A DNA stretch of 64,000 nt from Acanthacorydalis orientalis (lineage: Eukaryota; Arthropoda; Insecta; Megaloptera; Corydalidae), in contig CM068315.1 in NCBI GenBank assembly GCA_034766995.1, positions 20,649,344 to 20,713,343 of the forward strand. The letters run 5' to 3'. Under the pieces are notes generated by a model. That model was not told the DNA's origin and did not search any database. It saw only the letters and a list, made by a program, of their open reading frames with translations. Of this stretch, positions 48,640 to 60,430 are shown piece by piece; the first letter of the stretch is position 1, and every line of letters begins with the position of its first letter. The translations under genes were made by a program, and so were the position numbers.

Positions 48640-49128
48640 TTTTCACAAGTAGGGAAGGTCATTTATGAGCATGATGATATATGAGAATTATTTGAAGAAG
48701 ATGCATCTATTATAGACCTATTAATTGGCGAATACAATGAAAGGTTCGCTGACTTTGGGAATCGTGAAATCACACTTAAATTGGCATTTCAACCTCATCT
48801 AGTTGGTGTCGCCAAGTACCTAAAGAACTGTTAGCTAGAATTGATTGAGCTCTCAGTATATGACATTTTTGAGTCATTATTTGGTGCTAAGAAAGATCCA
48901 ATTGAAATATGGAAAAATACAACAGAATACACATGCCTTAGGCAAACATACCCAAAAAAATGTTTTTTTTTTTTACTTTTCAACCACTTATTGTTTCTAA
49001 TATACATTCTCCTATCTAACACAAATCAAGAAGTTCTTAAGGTCATAAATGACCGATACCCATCTAGAGGATCAACTGAAGCTGTGGATTTCCATGCTGT
49101 AACCAAATATTCAAATGATTTTCAATAA
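48640..49128 (+). pseudogene. probable hAT transposase C-terminal relic
   Basis: The plus strand reads LFEEDASIIDLLIGEYNERF and ADFGNREITLKLAFQPHLVG, then LELIELSVYDIFESLFGAKK and DPIEIWKN. The order and spacing resemble the hAT family region R(F)xDF...LELIELQxD..LK..F......FW/FY that precedes the dimerisation domain. A stop lies before LELIEL, and the expected STYLCE-type motif is not visible. Assignment by motif recollection only. Confidence 0.45.
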
Positions 49129-49727
49129 AAAATAGAAACTACAAAGTTTTTAAAAGATTAATTAACTTTAAGATTAATATAAAGTTTTCATTTTTTCAAG
49201 TTATTAAGTAAATAGTAGTTGGATTTTTATAAAATAATGTACATTTTTAAGTATATCTAATTGAGGTTTCTTGAATCTAGTCTTATTTGATTGCAGATAA
49301 ATAAATGGGAACTTCCGACATAAAAAAGTTCCCACTTCTGGTCTAGAGTATCTCAGAACAACGAAATATGGACCCATCTGTGAGCCATGAAAAATTGTTC
49401 CACTAATTAGCACAGATATAAATCCCAAGATATAACATATTTTCTAGCGACCCTTCTCGAGAACTGTTGTTTGATAATTATAGGTCATGAAGAAGAATCA
49501 AGGGTCATCCAATTCTATAAGATATTTGATTCTATGATCATATCATTATTTTCATCCCCGGTTATTTAGCAGTTTTATCATTTTAAATCACACAATAATG
49601 GAATATATTAAATTAATAAGAAAAAATTCGAATAAATTCTACTAATGAAAAATTCGACATATATTTGTTGTAATCTATAAAAGCATATTGATTCAAACAA
49701 AATATTAACCCTTACCCTTTCTTTTAT

Positions 49728-49761
<34 letters not shown>

Positions 49762-49794
49762 TTTTACACATACACACACACAGTCTGAAATTAT
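49129..49794. other. AT-rich DNA, nothing recognised
   Basis: (TA)n array at 49732-49765, followed by CACACACA. Confidence 0.5.
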
Positions 49795-50120
49795 TACACG
49801 TGGAAAGCGAGAAAATTGAGTTTAATAAAAAGTTGTGTGTATACATAGCTTTTACAATAATAGCCATTATTTACATGTCACATTTTTACATGTATCCGAA
49901 CGAAACGCTAATCACGAACCGGTCAGTCAGTTGCTCGCATTAACTTTAATAATGCAACGCGGCCATTAAATATACTACCAGGTATAAAGGGAGCGACGAT
50001 AAAGCACTCGCAATGAGAATATGTTTTGACAATACTGTACTGGTTTATATTGCGATCATAAAATATTCAGTTCGGATTCAATGAAGCGGTCATAGTAAAA
50101 CGATTTTAAGTATTCCATCA
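49795..50120. promoter_or_regulatory. complex island with homeodomain-like sites
   Basis: Contains AATAATAGCCATTATTTACA, AACTTTAATAATGCAACGCG, GCCATTAAA and GAACCGGTCAG. CATTA/TAATG cores are typical homeodomain sites and ACCGGT resembles a Grainyhead core. Such motifs are frequent by chance, so this is only a candidate regulatory element. Confidence 0.3.
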
Positions 50121-51140
50121 CTAAATTAAGTGATCATTTAGTAGAAGAATGGAATGATATTATTAATTTTACACCAATCTCTTTTGTAGAAATTTACCAA
50201 TAAACATATAGATGTGTAGGTATGTAGTGTTGTTAAAAAAAATGTTATGTTAAAGAAGTTCATATTTCTAATTCGAACATAAAAGAGAGAATGATACATT
50301 AATCATGAAAAATAAATATGTATGTACAATAACTAATAATTTTTGTATATGTAATAACATGAAGGAGGATAAACTTTTGCACACGGTCTCATTTTTGAGA
50401 GATTTGGTCATACACATTATGTGCGTTGAATAATCACATGTAACTCGCTGCTTGGTTGTATCAGTTGCTGTAGTGGACACTATGTAGTGAAAGTAAATGA
50501 GTAGTGTATCGGTCTAATGTCAGTGAGCTTAAAACAATACATTATCACTGAATTTCTTATAACTGAAAACGTGTGTATCCACGGATAATAAATATATATT
50601 TGTGATCATAGTGTACACAAATCTATTATAAATTATTGGTGAAAAAATAGAACTTTTATATTAATATCAAGGCCGATTATAGGGTGATATCATTCATTTT
50701 GATCTGTTACGGTAAGTAAGCAAATTCATCAATTATATGTTATTTTTCAATCAAAACAAGTCTTTAGATAACTTTGAATAAACTAGAGTACCATTACTGC
50801 AAAACTAGACTTTTTAAAGAAAGAGTGGGCTGTCATCATTTTAGACTTCTAAAAGATTTGTGTTCGTTGAGCGGTGAGAATATTTACCTAAGAAATGAAA
50901 ATCAAAGTGATTGATATTTGTCGAGACAATTATCAATAGCATAAAACTAAGGGTAATAATTTTTGTTGCCATAGCTATTGGGAAATGAAATTTGGGTTCT
51001 TTACGATGAAGAGAGGATGCAGGAATATTTTTTTTCTAACGAAATGAATAATTTTTTTACAAGTTGTAAAAAAACGTAAGAGCAATGTTTAAGTTCATTT
51101 TGAAAAATTAATACGACATTTGAAAGAGTGTGTTCTAGAC
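50121..51140. other. AT-rich DNA, nothing recognised
   Basis: No gene or repeat recognised. Confidence 0.5.
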
Positions 51141-51760
51141 CAGCGGTGTCAAATTCATATATGAATACGAGCCATCAAATTTAAATTAAGTGAGTCTGCG
51201 GGCGAAAAAACAAAGGCAGAAAAAAATTTAGTGAGCGAAAGGTTTTATTTTGATTCGAAAATAAATCACATAAATTTTATATTTATTTTTTATTTAATGA
51301 ATTCATATAAATTTAAAAAAATACATTAATTTTAGGTGTTATTATCAAATGTTACAACAAATGTTTTAATTAAAGAAATTAAAACAAATAATATTTTTTA
51401 TAAGAAATTTGATGTCTTTTGATAGAAATTATTTCACCAATGTCAGGTGTAATTTCTTGTGGTAATGATATTTTTACTATAGATGTTAAATGTTCATTTA
51501 TAAATCTTGACCTATGTGAAATATTATTAACGTTTAAAAGGGAATATAGTTCTTCACATAGATATATACTACAAATCTGATATAATAACTTCATTATTCT
51601 TTTCTTTTAGCACCGTTTTGCAGTGAATCTTAATCAATTTCATTTGGATGTTCCTTATTATTATTATTTTAATATTTTAATTATTTTATTATTTTAATAA
51701 AACTAACTGGGCTGCGGGCCGCATTCTAGACCCGTGCGGGCCATATGTTTGACACCACTG
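51141..51760 (-). mobile_element. hAT-like element with remnant dimerisation domain
   Basis: 620 bp. The ends CAGCGGTGTCAAATTC and, reverse-complemented, CAGTGGTGTCAAACATATG are inverted. Flanking octamers TTCTAGAC and TTTTTGAC agree at six of eight positions, consistent with a decayed 8-bp hAT target duplication. On the minus strand 51594-51402 translates as IYLCEELYSLLNVNNISHRS, RFINEHLTSIVKISLPQEIT, PDIGE. This is the C-terminal hAT dimerisation domain (pattern STYLCEQLFS...SKLRSRLTDEHL), like that of hAT transposases related to GTF2IRD2 and ZBED proteins. The catalytic part is absent. Confidence 0.8.
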
Positions 51761-51811
51761 TTTTTGACTATCTTTCTTCTTATATTTCATCATTATTAAA
51801 CCATTTAAGAA

Positions 51812-51974
<163 letters not shown>

Positions 51975-52422
51975 TGTTATATTAAGGAACGGGTGAAATA
52001 TTGAGGATGTATAATTTATGTTAATAAAAACTCAAGAATTATTATAAAATAATTAAAAAGATTTATTGTGACCAAAAATTACAATTTAGTAAGAGTAAAA
52101 GCGATTACTCTCACTGGTCACGTAGAGACCATATCTACAGAAAAGAAAATATAAAACGATACAAAAACTATATGCGTCTACTGCGTATGAACGGCTCATT
52201 GGGACTGACTGATCGCAGAAACAAGTAATACAGTTACTTTTCAATACAGTTTCGATACAATTGTAAGTCTAAATTCACTTAACAAACATATTTTTCATTT
52301 GTACAACAAACAATATTTAAAACAGAAATATTCAACAATTAACATTCGATTGACTCTTAAATATACTTCAATAACAGTCAATATAAATAATAATCAAAAT
52401 GTATCAACAATCAGTGATCCAT

Positions 52423-52426
<4 letters not shown>
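51975..52426 (-). mobile_element. candidate solo LTR
   Basis: Read on the minus strand, this 452-bp block starts TGTAATGGATCACTG, contains CACAATAAATC as a possible poly(A) signal about 100 bp from its end, and finishes ATTTCACCCGTTCCTTAATA then TAACA. It thus has the TG...CA ends of an LTR, with GC-richer sequence before the signal as in R regions. It lies between two (TA)n arrays, so a target duplication cannot be judged. No second copy or internal region is in the window. Confidence 0.4.
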
Positions 52427-52625
<199 letters not shown>

Positions 52626-52839
52626 TTATTTTCTTTCTCAAACAATAATTTCACTGATATTCTTTGATTAAGTTCTATCTTATCTACGGAATGTCCGTCC
52701 ATATCGAAAGTTAAAATAAAACTAAACCTCCTCCCACAAAACATAGATTATATTTTTTTAATGAAGAAAAATATGTATGCTGTAACTGTAATTTTTATTT
52801 TTTGAGGTTAATTTTTATTATATATATATATATAAATTA

Positions 52840-52877
52840 GAGGGCTTCGCCCATTGTTCATTGCGTTCACAACCTAA
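52840..52877. repeat. GC-rich short-hairpin repeat, copy 3
   Basis: AGAGGGCTTCGCCCATTGTT followed by CATTGCGTTCACAACC, directly after a short (TA)n array at 52818-52833. GGGCTTCGCCC forms a small hairpin. Confidence 0.55.
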
Positions 52878-53039
52878 ATAAAAATATTTTTTAAAAAATA
52901 GTATAAATTTTCTTATGAAGACAAACAACAAAGTTAATGTTTCTACTTCGCTTTCTGGTATCCCTATATATATATATATACATATTTTTTGGGAAACAGC
53001 GACATTTCTTGATTCTTGAATTAAAATTCATAAAAGAAT

Positions 53040-53076
<37 letters not shown>

Positions 53077-53759
53077 TGATCGTGACACAATTAGTGCTAT
53101 GACTGGCTTGAATATATTGACTTTAATGATTGTTTTTATTAAACAATTGTTTCAATGAATACATTTTATTGGTTTTTAAGTAACGTTGCAATTAATACAA
53201 TGGAATTGACTTTATCTGCTTAGTAATAATTTTTTTAATAACATTTTATTATAAATGCTCCAAGAAAGTTTTATAGAATCACACATATTTTACTAAATAT
53301 ATTATTACAATTATAATTTTATATTGTATCGTACAAGTAGAGTACTTAATTATGAATAATTTTTTTAATATTATCTTATTTATACCCTAATTAATAGTAT
53401 CATTATTAATATTATTTTTTTATTTATAATTCAACTTCACTTTAAAAAATACCTTTATAATAAGTTTTTATTTTATATAATTTTATTTTTCAATATGTTT
53501 TATTTTCTTATTATTGAGAAATTTTCATATTTAACTGACAATTTATCATAATTTATTAAATGAATTACAATTATTGATGCATTGTTTCTTTAATTATCTG
53601 TCTTTTTTATGTGGCTTATATCACTGTTTTTATCATGAGGTTTGGCAATTTATTCACGGATTGGCAAAATGAAAAGAAATACAATGTAAGTAACACGAAC
53701 ATTGTTTGATATTTATTCAGAGTAATTTCTATTCACTTGAATACACTGATTGAAACATC
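52878..53759. other. AT-rich DNA, nothing recognised
   Basis: (TA)n tracts at 52964-52983 and 53042-53073. No gene seen. Confidence 0.5.
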
Positions 53760-54830
53760 CTAATGTTTTTGAAAACAGGCGGTAAAGGCGTCCAAAGAAA
53801 CTGCTTTCAGTACGATTGTTCCATTTTTTTAATATCTTCTACGTTCTGAAATCGTTCCCTTTTGAGAACAGTTTTCACTTTAGGAAAGAAAAAAATATCT
53901 TCTGGTGCCAAGTCACATGAAGAGAGTGGATGATTGATCTCAATAACACCGTGTTTTATGAGAAATGACTTCACTATTAGTAGAGAATGGATAGGTACAT
54001 TGCAATGTAACAAAAACCAAATACATATTTTTCGAAATTGCAGCCGCACTCGAGAAATGCGATGCAATAATATTTTCATCACATCAACGTAGAGTGCACT
54101 ATTAACTATTTGTCCTTCGGGCACAAATTATTTATGAATCACATCCTGTTTATTAAAAAAAATCAGCGTGATTATTATTGTGGATTTTTTCAAACGAAAC
54201 TATTTGTGTCTCGGTCATGATTTTTTAATCCACTGCATGCTCTGGTGTTTCGTCTCAGGATCGCATTGAAACATATATGGCTTATCATCAATAAAAATGC
54301 TATGAAGAAGGTTGCTTTGTTGCGACAAGTCTGACAGACGTCTGCGCACGTGCAATTCTTCTCTGTTTTTGTTCATTCTTAAGACTGTGTGGGACGAACT
54401 TCGCACAGATCTTCCTCTTCGTAAATCTTTATCTAAATTTTGTCGAATCGCCTTTTTTATTGGTGTTTAACTTTCCTACTATCATTTTTTGTCCTACCAT
54501 CATTCGGCGATCTTTTACCACAATTTGATGAACTTTTGTAATTGAATCTGTATTTAAGAAACCTACATACGGCCGGTTTTAGCGTCAACTTGAACATCTT
54601 CACATTAATCTGTGAAATGTTTAAACCATTCAAACACACTAGTACCATTTAAGGTGTTATCACCAAGAACATTTTTTTAACATTTCATAAGTTTCTGTTG
54701 CAGTTTTCCCTAATTTACAGCAAAATTTATATTCACTCGCTGCTACATGACTACCGACAGTGCCACGATTTATGCGCTAGCTTCTTGTGTAGAAACGAAC
54801 AGCTGTTCGATATTTGTTTGTTCACTCTCT
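53760..54830 (-). pseudogene. mariner-family transposase relic
   Basis: On the minus strand I read, in order, CVKLGKTATETYEML-like N-terminal sequence near 54715, SLKNEQKQRRTA, LSDLSQQSNLLHSIFIDDKP, then YMFQCDPETKHQSMQWIKKS near 54230, PEGQIVNSALYVDVMKILLH at 54120, LLHCNVPIHSLL and DLAPEDIFFFPKVKTVLKRE near 53880. This is a mariner (DD34D) gene of the subgroup with CDPETKRQSMQW and FVPEGQTVN motifs. The first (DDKPY) and third (PEDIFFF) aspartates survive. The second is Cys (LLHCN for LLHDN). Many stops and frameshifts. Confidence 0.85.
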
Positions 54831-54901
54831 ATTAATAAAATTGTGAACTGTAGTATTTTGCTTTACTTTTGGTTTAATTTCACGTAACCCCACTGCTGTA
54901 G

Positions 54902-55199
54902 CGCAGGCGCGTAGTCAGGGGTGAGCCAGGGGCGGCATTGTCCTCCTGGTTGCTACGTTTACCCCCCTTCCTCAACAAAATATGTGATTTTGGGAAATTT
55001 GAAAATCATCAAGAATCATTGGGAGAATCTTCCTAATGGGTTTACTTTGACGATTAAAAACGTTTCTACGAGTGAAAAAAATCGTTCCTATGAGCGCGTT
55101 TCTAGCGTAACGCCCAACAATTTTAACATAAAAAAATCATCTCCCTCAAAAATTGTGTTTGCCTCCTCTAATATGACTGTCTGGCTACGGGCCTGCTAT
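54902..55199. mobile_element. MITE with GCAGGCSCGTAG inverted ends
   Basis: About 298 bp. The left end GCGCAGGCGCGTAGTCAGGG and the right end, reverse-complemented, TAGCAGGCCCGTAGCCAGAC are inverted. The interior is CT- and CC-rich at first, then AT-rich. A 102-codon frame crosses it but shows no domain. The CGTAGCCAGG-type terminus is shared by several non-autonomous DNA transposons, so the superfamily is uncertain. Confidence 0.6.
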
Positions 55200-55219
55200 A
55201 GCGTTGATTCTGGAATTAA

Positions 55220-55520
55220 CCCTTTGTGATCGAATGTTGCTATACAAGCAGCATCACACTTGTACTTACTAGGACGAATGTCACCGAAGTGGCAAAAATA
55301 ATTTCGTTATTTGTACCATACAAAAACTAAACTACATTTTTATTCTTAAATAATGATTATTATTATCCAATAAAATTTAAAATTCCATTAAACACAATAT
55401 TTTTTACGTAACATCTTATATTTAACTCTTCAGCACATAATTTCAATTTATACAAAAATTAAAAAAAGTATATTCAACCCAGCGAGAAAAACAGTTGAAA
55501 AATTTCTCGTCTGCAAAGGG
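55220..55520. mobile_element. 301-bp piggyBac-like MITE with intact TTAA duplication
   Basis: TTAA lies at 55216-55219 and at 55521-55524. The ends are CCCTTTGTGATCGAATG and, reverse-complemented, CCCTTTGCAGACGAG. The right end matches the right end of the piggyBac-like element at 45236-46259 (CCCTTTGCAGCCGGGG), so that family could have mobilised it. No coding capacity. Confidence 0.8.
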
Positions 55521-55729
55521 TTAAATGGGAAAACCTCGTAAACAGTTCTGGAATGTGATAAGACATATTAAATGCTATAAGTACCATAATTAATTTATAA
55601 TACTTAATGAAAAGGTAAGAAAATAATATTTGATAATGTTGTTGAATATTGATAATGAATACGCAAGTTTTTATTATAAACTTTTTCCCTGAAATTAATT
55701 TAAACTTACAACATAATTTTTGTAAATAC

Positions 55730-56850
55730 AGGGGTTTCCAATAAGAATGCATTTTTTAATTTCAAATAAAACATACAATTTTCTCTGAAATTTCGATTAT
55801 TTTTATTATAAATAATAGTTGACGGTATGGCATTTAGAAATAAAAAATATCGTATAAGTGACAGCTACATACTTTCTTACAAGTAGTCATTTTTTTGTTA
55901 AAATTGTTAATTACATCTCTACACAACTGGAGCTCTATCTCACCAATTAATCTTCTGCTTTCATCTTTTAAGTTGGCGATTATTTAACAATTATTTATGT
56001 ACAACTATCCTTTAACATGACATCAAAGAAAGTACTCCCTTGGTGTTAAATGACAAGATACCAGTAGTCAATTTATGTCTCAATTTCTGGAAATAACGCG
56101 AACAGCAAATTTCGCCTTCACAAAATCAATTGTTTCACCGGTTATGTGGCTTGTTACACAATCCATTCATATGTCCTGTATATGTAGATCAATATCATCC
56201 AATTCTTCCCACAGAAAATTGGTTATTATGTTTCGGTATCTTTCTCTACTCACAGCAATCGCTTAATCAGCCCGATTCTCAAAAAGTAAACACCAATGAC
56301 TCCACTGGTATAAAGTGCGCACCAGTCATTATTTCTGTATATAGTAGCTTCTCGACGTTTGCCCTCGGATTTTTTTACCCCAGAAACGGAAATTTTTGCT
56401 TGTTAACGTAGCCAGAGAGTTCGAAGTGAACCTCATCGCTAATGATGATTTTTTAGAAAAACCGTGTTGTTTCAGTTTCCAATTAACAATTGACGCATTG
56501 AATGGTCTGCTAACTTTAATTCTTGTGTTAATTAAACCTCATAAGCCTTCAAAAATAAATCCTTATGCAAAATACGCTATGTGGTCGTATATTAAAGGCC
56601 CAATTCATGTGAATGTCATGGAATTGACATTCCTAACTTTTCCGATACACTTTCACGAATCAAGTCAATGTTTTCTTCAGAACGAGCATTACGAACACGT
56701 GTTGGTGTTTCTCTATCTTTAATTGTTCCAGTCTCTTCAAATTTACACACTAATCGACAAATTCTTGATTTAAATGGACGAGTATGTCAAGAACATATAC
56801 TGTTCTTGCTCTTGTTCTCTGTTCTTGTCCTTCGTCATTTGCTGTTAGTC
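55730..56850 (-). pseudogene. Tc1/mariner-superfamily transposase relic of the DUF4817-linked type
   Basis: On the minus strand, reading through stops, the order is ICRLVCKFEETGTIKDRETP near 56740, TRVRNARSEENIDLIRESVS, RILHKDLFLKAYEV-like HTH, LTQELKLADHSMRQ, then SGVKKSEGKRREATIYRNND, WCALYTSGVIGVYFLR near 56310 and RTYEWIV. This matches a group of arthropod DDE_3 transposases with a DUF4817-like N-terminus and the motif WCALWSGGVIGPYFF. The catalytic regions are too decayed to judge. The right end near 55730 (GGGGTTTCCAATAAGAATGC) may be a terminus. Family naming is by recollection of motifs. Confidence 0.65.
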
Positions 56851-56869
56851 TATAATTTTTTTGTAAAAG

Positions 56870-57035
56870 TACACTCCTGTCGCCGGTTTTTTGAAGCTTT
56901 TTCCCCGGCATCCAAACTCCTAAGCCCACATAAATCCCCTTACCTAGCTCCTGTCTTCCTTCTAAACCCGGCTAAAAAGCCAAGGATTAGACCCCGGACC
57001 CACACCCGTACCCATCAAGTGTACAAAACACTCGA
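56870..57035. other. GC-rich patch of unknown origin
   Basis: Contains CCTGTCGCCGG, CCCGGCTAAAAAGCC and ACCCCGGACCCACACCCG. It has no recognisable domain in six frames and may be a scrap of another mobile element. Confidence 0.35.
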
Positions 57036-57757
57036 TGTAAATGTATATATTATTCATATCAATAAAATAATATTGGATTTTATTTGATTTTGGAATATAT
57101 ATCACGTAATTTATGAAACGTATTTTTTATAGAACTGCTCTTTTCATGATACAATTATATTATTTAAATGTGTTGTTTTAATGTTTACAGAGATATAACC
57201 AAAAATAGCAATGTCTAAACTTAATAAATGTCAAAAAAAATACAGCTCTCAGTTTGACATCTGTGGAATGTAACCTCTTCAAAAATTCCGTCCCTATCGG
57301 AAAACTCGTTATTTTAATACTTTGTACTTGACTATATTACCTTAATCATATATTTTGTACGTGTTTCTTTCATAATTTACTATTGTAATTAATTTATTTG
57401 ATTCTATTAATATTAATCCAAACAATAAATAGAGTAATAAATAAATTTAAAATTCACTTACTAAAATATAGTACGATAAGACTTGTTACTAACACTTCAT
57501 TATTTTTCGAAAACCAAAAATAATCATACAGTTATTCATGTATCAAAATTAATTTAGCTATAATGTCAGAACTCTACTGTGGTATTAAATCAGTTTTAAT
57601 CAAAAATTCAATTAGTATGCAAAATGAGATGGAATAAAAGTTTAACGTAATGCTTAACATTTTATAAATAATATTTCGATATTGGATTCAGAACATCTAA
57701 CATCATTACAATAAACTCACGCCGAATCTATGTAACAGTTTAGCACTGTTCATGTAA
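57036..57757. other. AT-rich DNA, nothing recognised
   Basis: No gene or repeat recognised. Confidence 0.5.
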
Positions 57758-57759
57758 TA

Positions 57760-57896
57760 CAGTCAGTCACAAAAGTATCCGGCCACCTATCATACTCAGT
57801 ACGTTTTATATAATAAATTAAGTTTACAGTAGAGAAGAAATTTTTAAATATATGTTTGATATCGTTTATTACTGTACTTCAAAACATAATATTTAC

Positions 57897-57944
<48 letters not shown>

Positions 57945-59461
57945 ATGTTGAAAAAAGGTGTGTTTCGATTCAACATGCCATATTTATACACACAAAAGTA
58001 TTCGGCTATGCGCAATAATTACAACTCATGGACATAGAAATCGGTAAATTCTCGAATATTTTGGCTTGCAACACTAAAGTGAAATCTCTGCATTATCTTC
58101 AAATTCCTCGGTAGTATTGGTTGTACTTCTTTGTCGCCTTATATAATTTTAATATTCGGATAATGTAAAAAAAAACTCAAAACAAATATATCAGAGAGAA
58201 AAATCATTATTTTTTCAAATGAAAAAGGATATTCACAATGCAAAATTGCACAAGAGACTGATATTCCACGTAGTAAAGTCCAAAATATTATCAAAAAATT
58301 CAAAACTGTTGTTATATTAGTAAATAAAGAACGATCAGGAAGACCGAAAATAATAAATGAACGGGAGGAAAAACACATTTTAAGGATTGTAGGAATTAAT
58401 CAAAGTACTAGTGCTACAGAAATATGCAGAGATATGCAAAAAAGTACAGGAAACAATTTAAGTTCTGAAACAGTTTATAGAACCAACAGAAAGAGTAGCT
58501 ATCAAGGACGTGTTTCACTAAAGAAGCCATGGATAAGTAAACAGAATAATGAAAAAAGGTTTGAATTCGCCAAAAAACTTGTGAATCAATCACAAGACTT
58601 TTGAGATACTGCTATTTTTAATGATTAGAGTAAATATGAAATATTTAGTTCATCGAAAAGAAAAATGGTAGGAGAAAACCTGGAACTGAATTCAGTAGAG
58701 AAAATCTCTATCCAACCGTAAAACATGGAGGTGTTTCCATAATGGTGTGGGTTTGGATGTCGGCAGCTGTGATTGGAAGCTTTCATTTTATTGAAGGCAA
58801 AATGGATCAGTGAGCTTATATCGATATTTTGAAACATAATTTAAAAGTCAGTGCAGAGAAGTTAGGATTAGAAAACAAATTTATATTTCAACAGGACAAC
58901 GATCTTAAGCACCGTACCAGAAAATCGAAAGAACGGATTTTATGTGACATATCGAAACAATTCGGAACACCTCCATAATCACCGAACATGAATATCATAA
59001 AACATTTGTGACGAGTTTTGAAAAAATCTTTATCCAATCATTCCGTAACTAGTAAAGAAGCATTGAAAACCTTTCTTCAACAAGAATGGAACCAATCAAC
59101 CCAGTTATAACGAAAAAACTTGTACATTCTATGATTGTATATTCTATGCCTCATTGATTACAAGCAGTTCTGAAATCTAAAGGGGTATCCTACGAAGCAC
59201 TACTTTTCATTCTTCTAAATCTTTTTCAAAAAATATTGTGAGTGGCCGGATACTTGGTGTGTATAAATATATATGGCATGTTAAATTGAAAACAAACCTT
59301 TTTTCAGTATATTGTATACATATTATTATTTGTAAATATTTTGTTTTGAAGTACAGTAATAAACGATATCAAACATTTTTAAATAATTTCTTCTCTACCA
59401 TAAACATAATTTATTACATAAAATATGCTGAGAGGTAGCCGGATTCTTTTGTGACTGACTG
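57760..59461 (+). mobile_element. Tc1-like element with about 145-bp inverted ends, inactive
   Basis: 1702 bp, flanked by TA on both sides. The ends CAGTCAGTCACAAAAGTATC and, reverse-complemented, CAGTCAGTCACAAAAGAATC begin inverted repeats of about 145 bp (57760-57900 and 59315-59461). A (TA)n tract lies inside the left arm's border. The transposase runs about 58170-59110: IIIFSNEKGYSQCKIAQETD, QNIIKKF, ERSGRPK, ISKQNNEKRFEFAKKLVN, then catalytic region one FND-stop-SKYEIF, GGVSIMVWVWMSA, region two FIFQQDNDLKH, and region three SPNMNIIKHL. Both aspartates remain. The third residue sits at the DD34E spacing but is Lys instead of Glu. There are at least four in-frame stops. Confidence 0.9.
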
Positions 59462-59574
59462 TACATTGTTTCTAAATACATTCTGTGAATTTTATTGTCA
59501 CACTTCATTTGTAAGGTTGTTACACCAATATACATATGTATGTGTGTGTATATATATGTATATATAAGCTCACT
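59462..59574. other. AT-rich DNA
   Basis: Short (TA)n/(TG)n tract at 59532-59567. Confidence 0.6.
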
Positions 59575-59880
59575 GACTGATTTCCTCGGACAAGGAAAAT
59601 AATATAATGTCTCCCTTCACCCCACAACGTCACGAGTGCCGTTCAAAACAGACGAAGAGAATAACGTTTTGTATCAATCATCCATGTCACATCAATCCAT
59701 CAAATTTACACTGGTGCACGAGACACGGTCGAACTGAACGCACCGGCTTTCGGTTCAAATCACACCGTCTCATTCTCTCGTATATATGTGCACATATTCG
59801 TCTCTCTGTCCGTGACAAACGTTTCATTTCTTCCGCTTTCAGACGAGAACGTAATTTATGACGGCTGACGCCATATTATA
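59575..59880. promoter_or_regulatory. higher-GC island
   Basis: About 0.3 kb of complex DNA (CACGAGACACGGTCGAACTG, CGCACCGGCTTTCGG, GTCCGTGACAAACG). An 84-codon frame shows no domain. Candidate conserved non-coding element. Confidence 0.3.
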
Positions 59881-60040
59881 TTTTCTTTCAGTCTCGCTAA
59901 ATGATAATTTGTCACATATCACCATGTAAATATATTAGTCATTAGGTGTTACTATCGTGTACACACGTACACACAACGGCGCATTTATTGATTCATACAC
60001 ATGTAATAGTCATATACAAGTGTATGTATGTGTATACGTA

Positions 60041-60042
60041 CG

Positions 60043-60095
<53 letters not shown>
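60041..60095. repeat. (TA)n microsatellite
   Basis: TA array followed by TGCATGTGTGTC. Confidence 0.95.
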
Positions 60096-60098
<3 letters not shown>

Positions 60099-60430
60099 TG
60101 TGTGTCTATATACATAAAAAGTCCATGTATAATTACAATAGAATCGATAGAAACACATTAGAAACATATTTGTATGAGACCATTTTATATATTAAATTAT
60201 TAGTTTGTTTACCTATATCATTCGTGTTCAATTTTATTACTTTTATAGAGTGAGTTGCTATTTAATAGAGCTATGGAAACAACATTTGTTTGCAAAACTT
60301 ACAAATATAGCTAATTTTTACAAAAAATATACCTTTTAAAAACTTAATTGTAAAATAAAAAAATGTATTTGGAAAAGTGATCTATATGATCACTTGTCAT
60401 TCATAAAATTTTAGAAATCGATCACTACAC
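60096..60430. other. AT-rich DNA, nothing recognised
   Basis: No gene or repeat recognised. Confidence 0.5.

Noticed and set aside
54921..55229. 102-codon plus frame
   Set aside because: Lies across a MITE with inverted ends and contains no domain.
56075..57087. Plus-strand frames of 63-139 codons
   Set aside because: Antisense of the DUF4817-linked transposase relic and an adjacent GC-rich patch.
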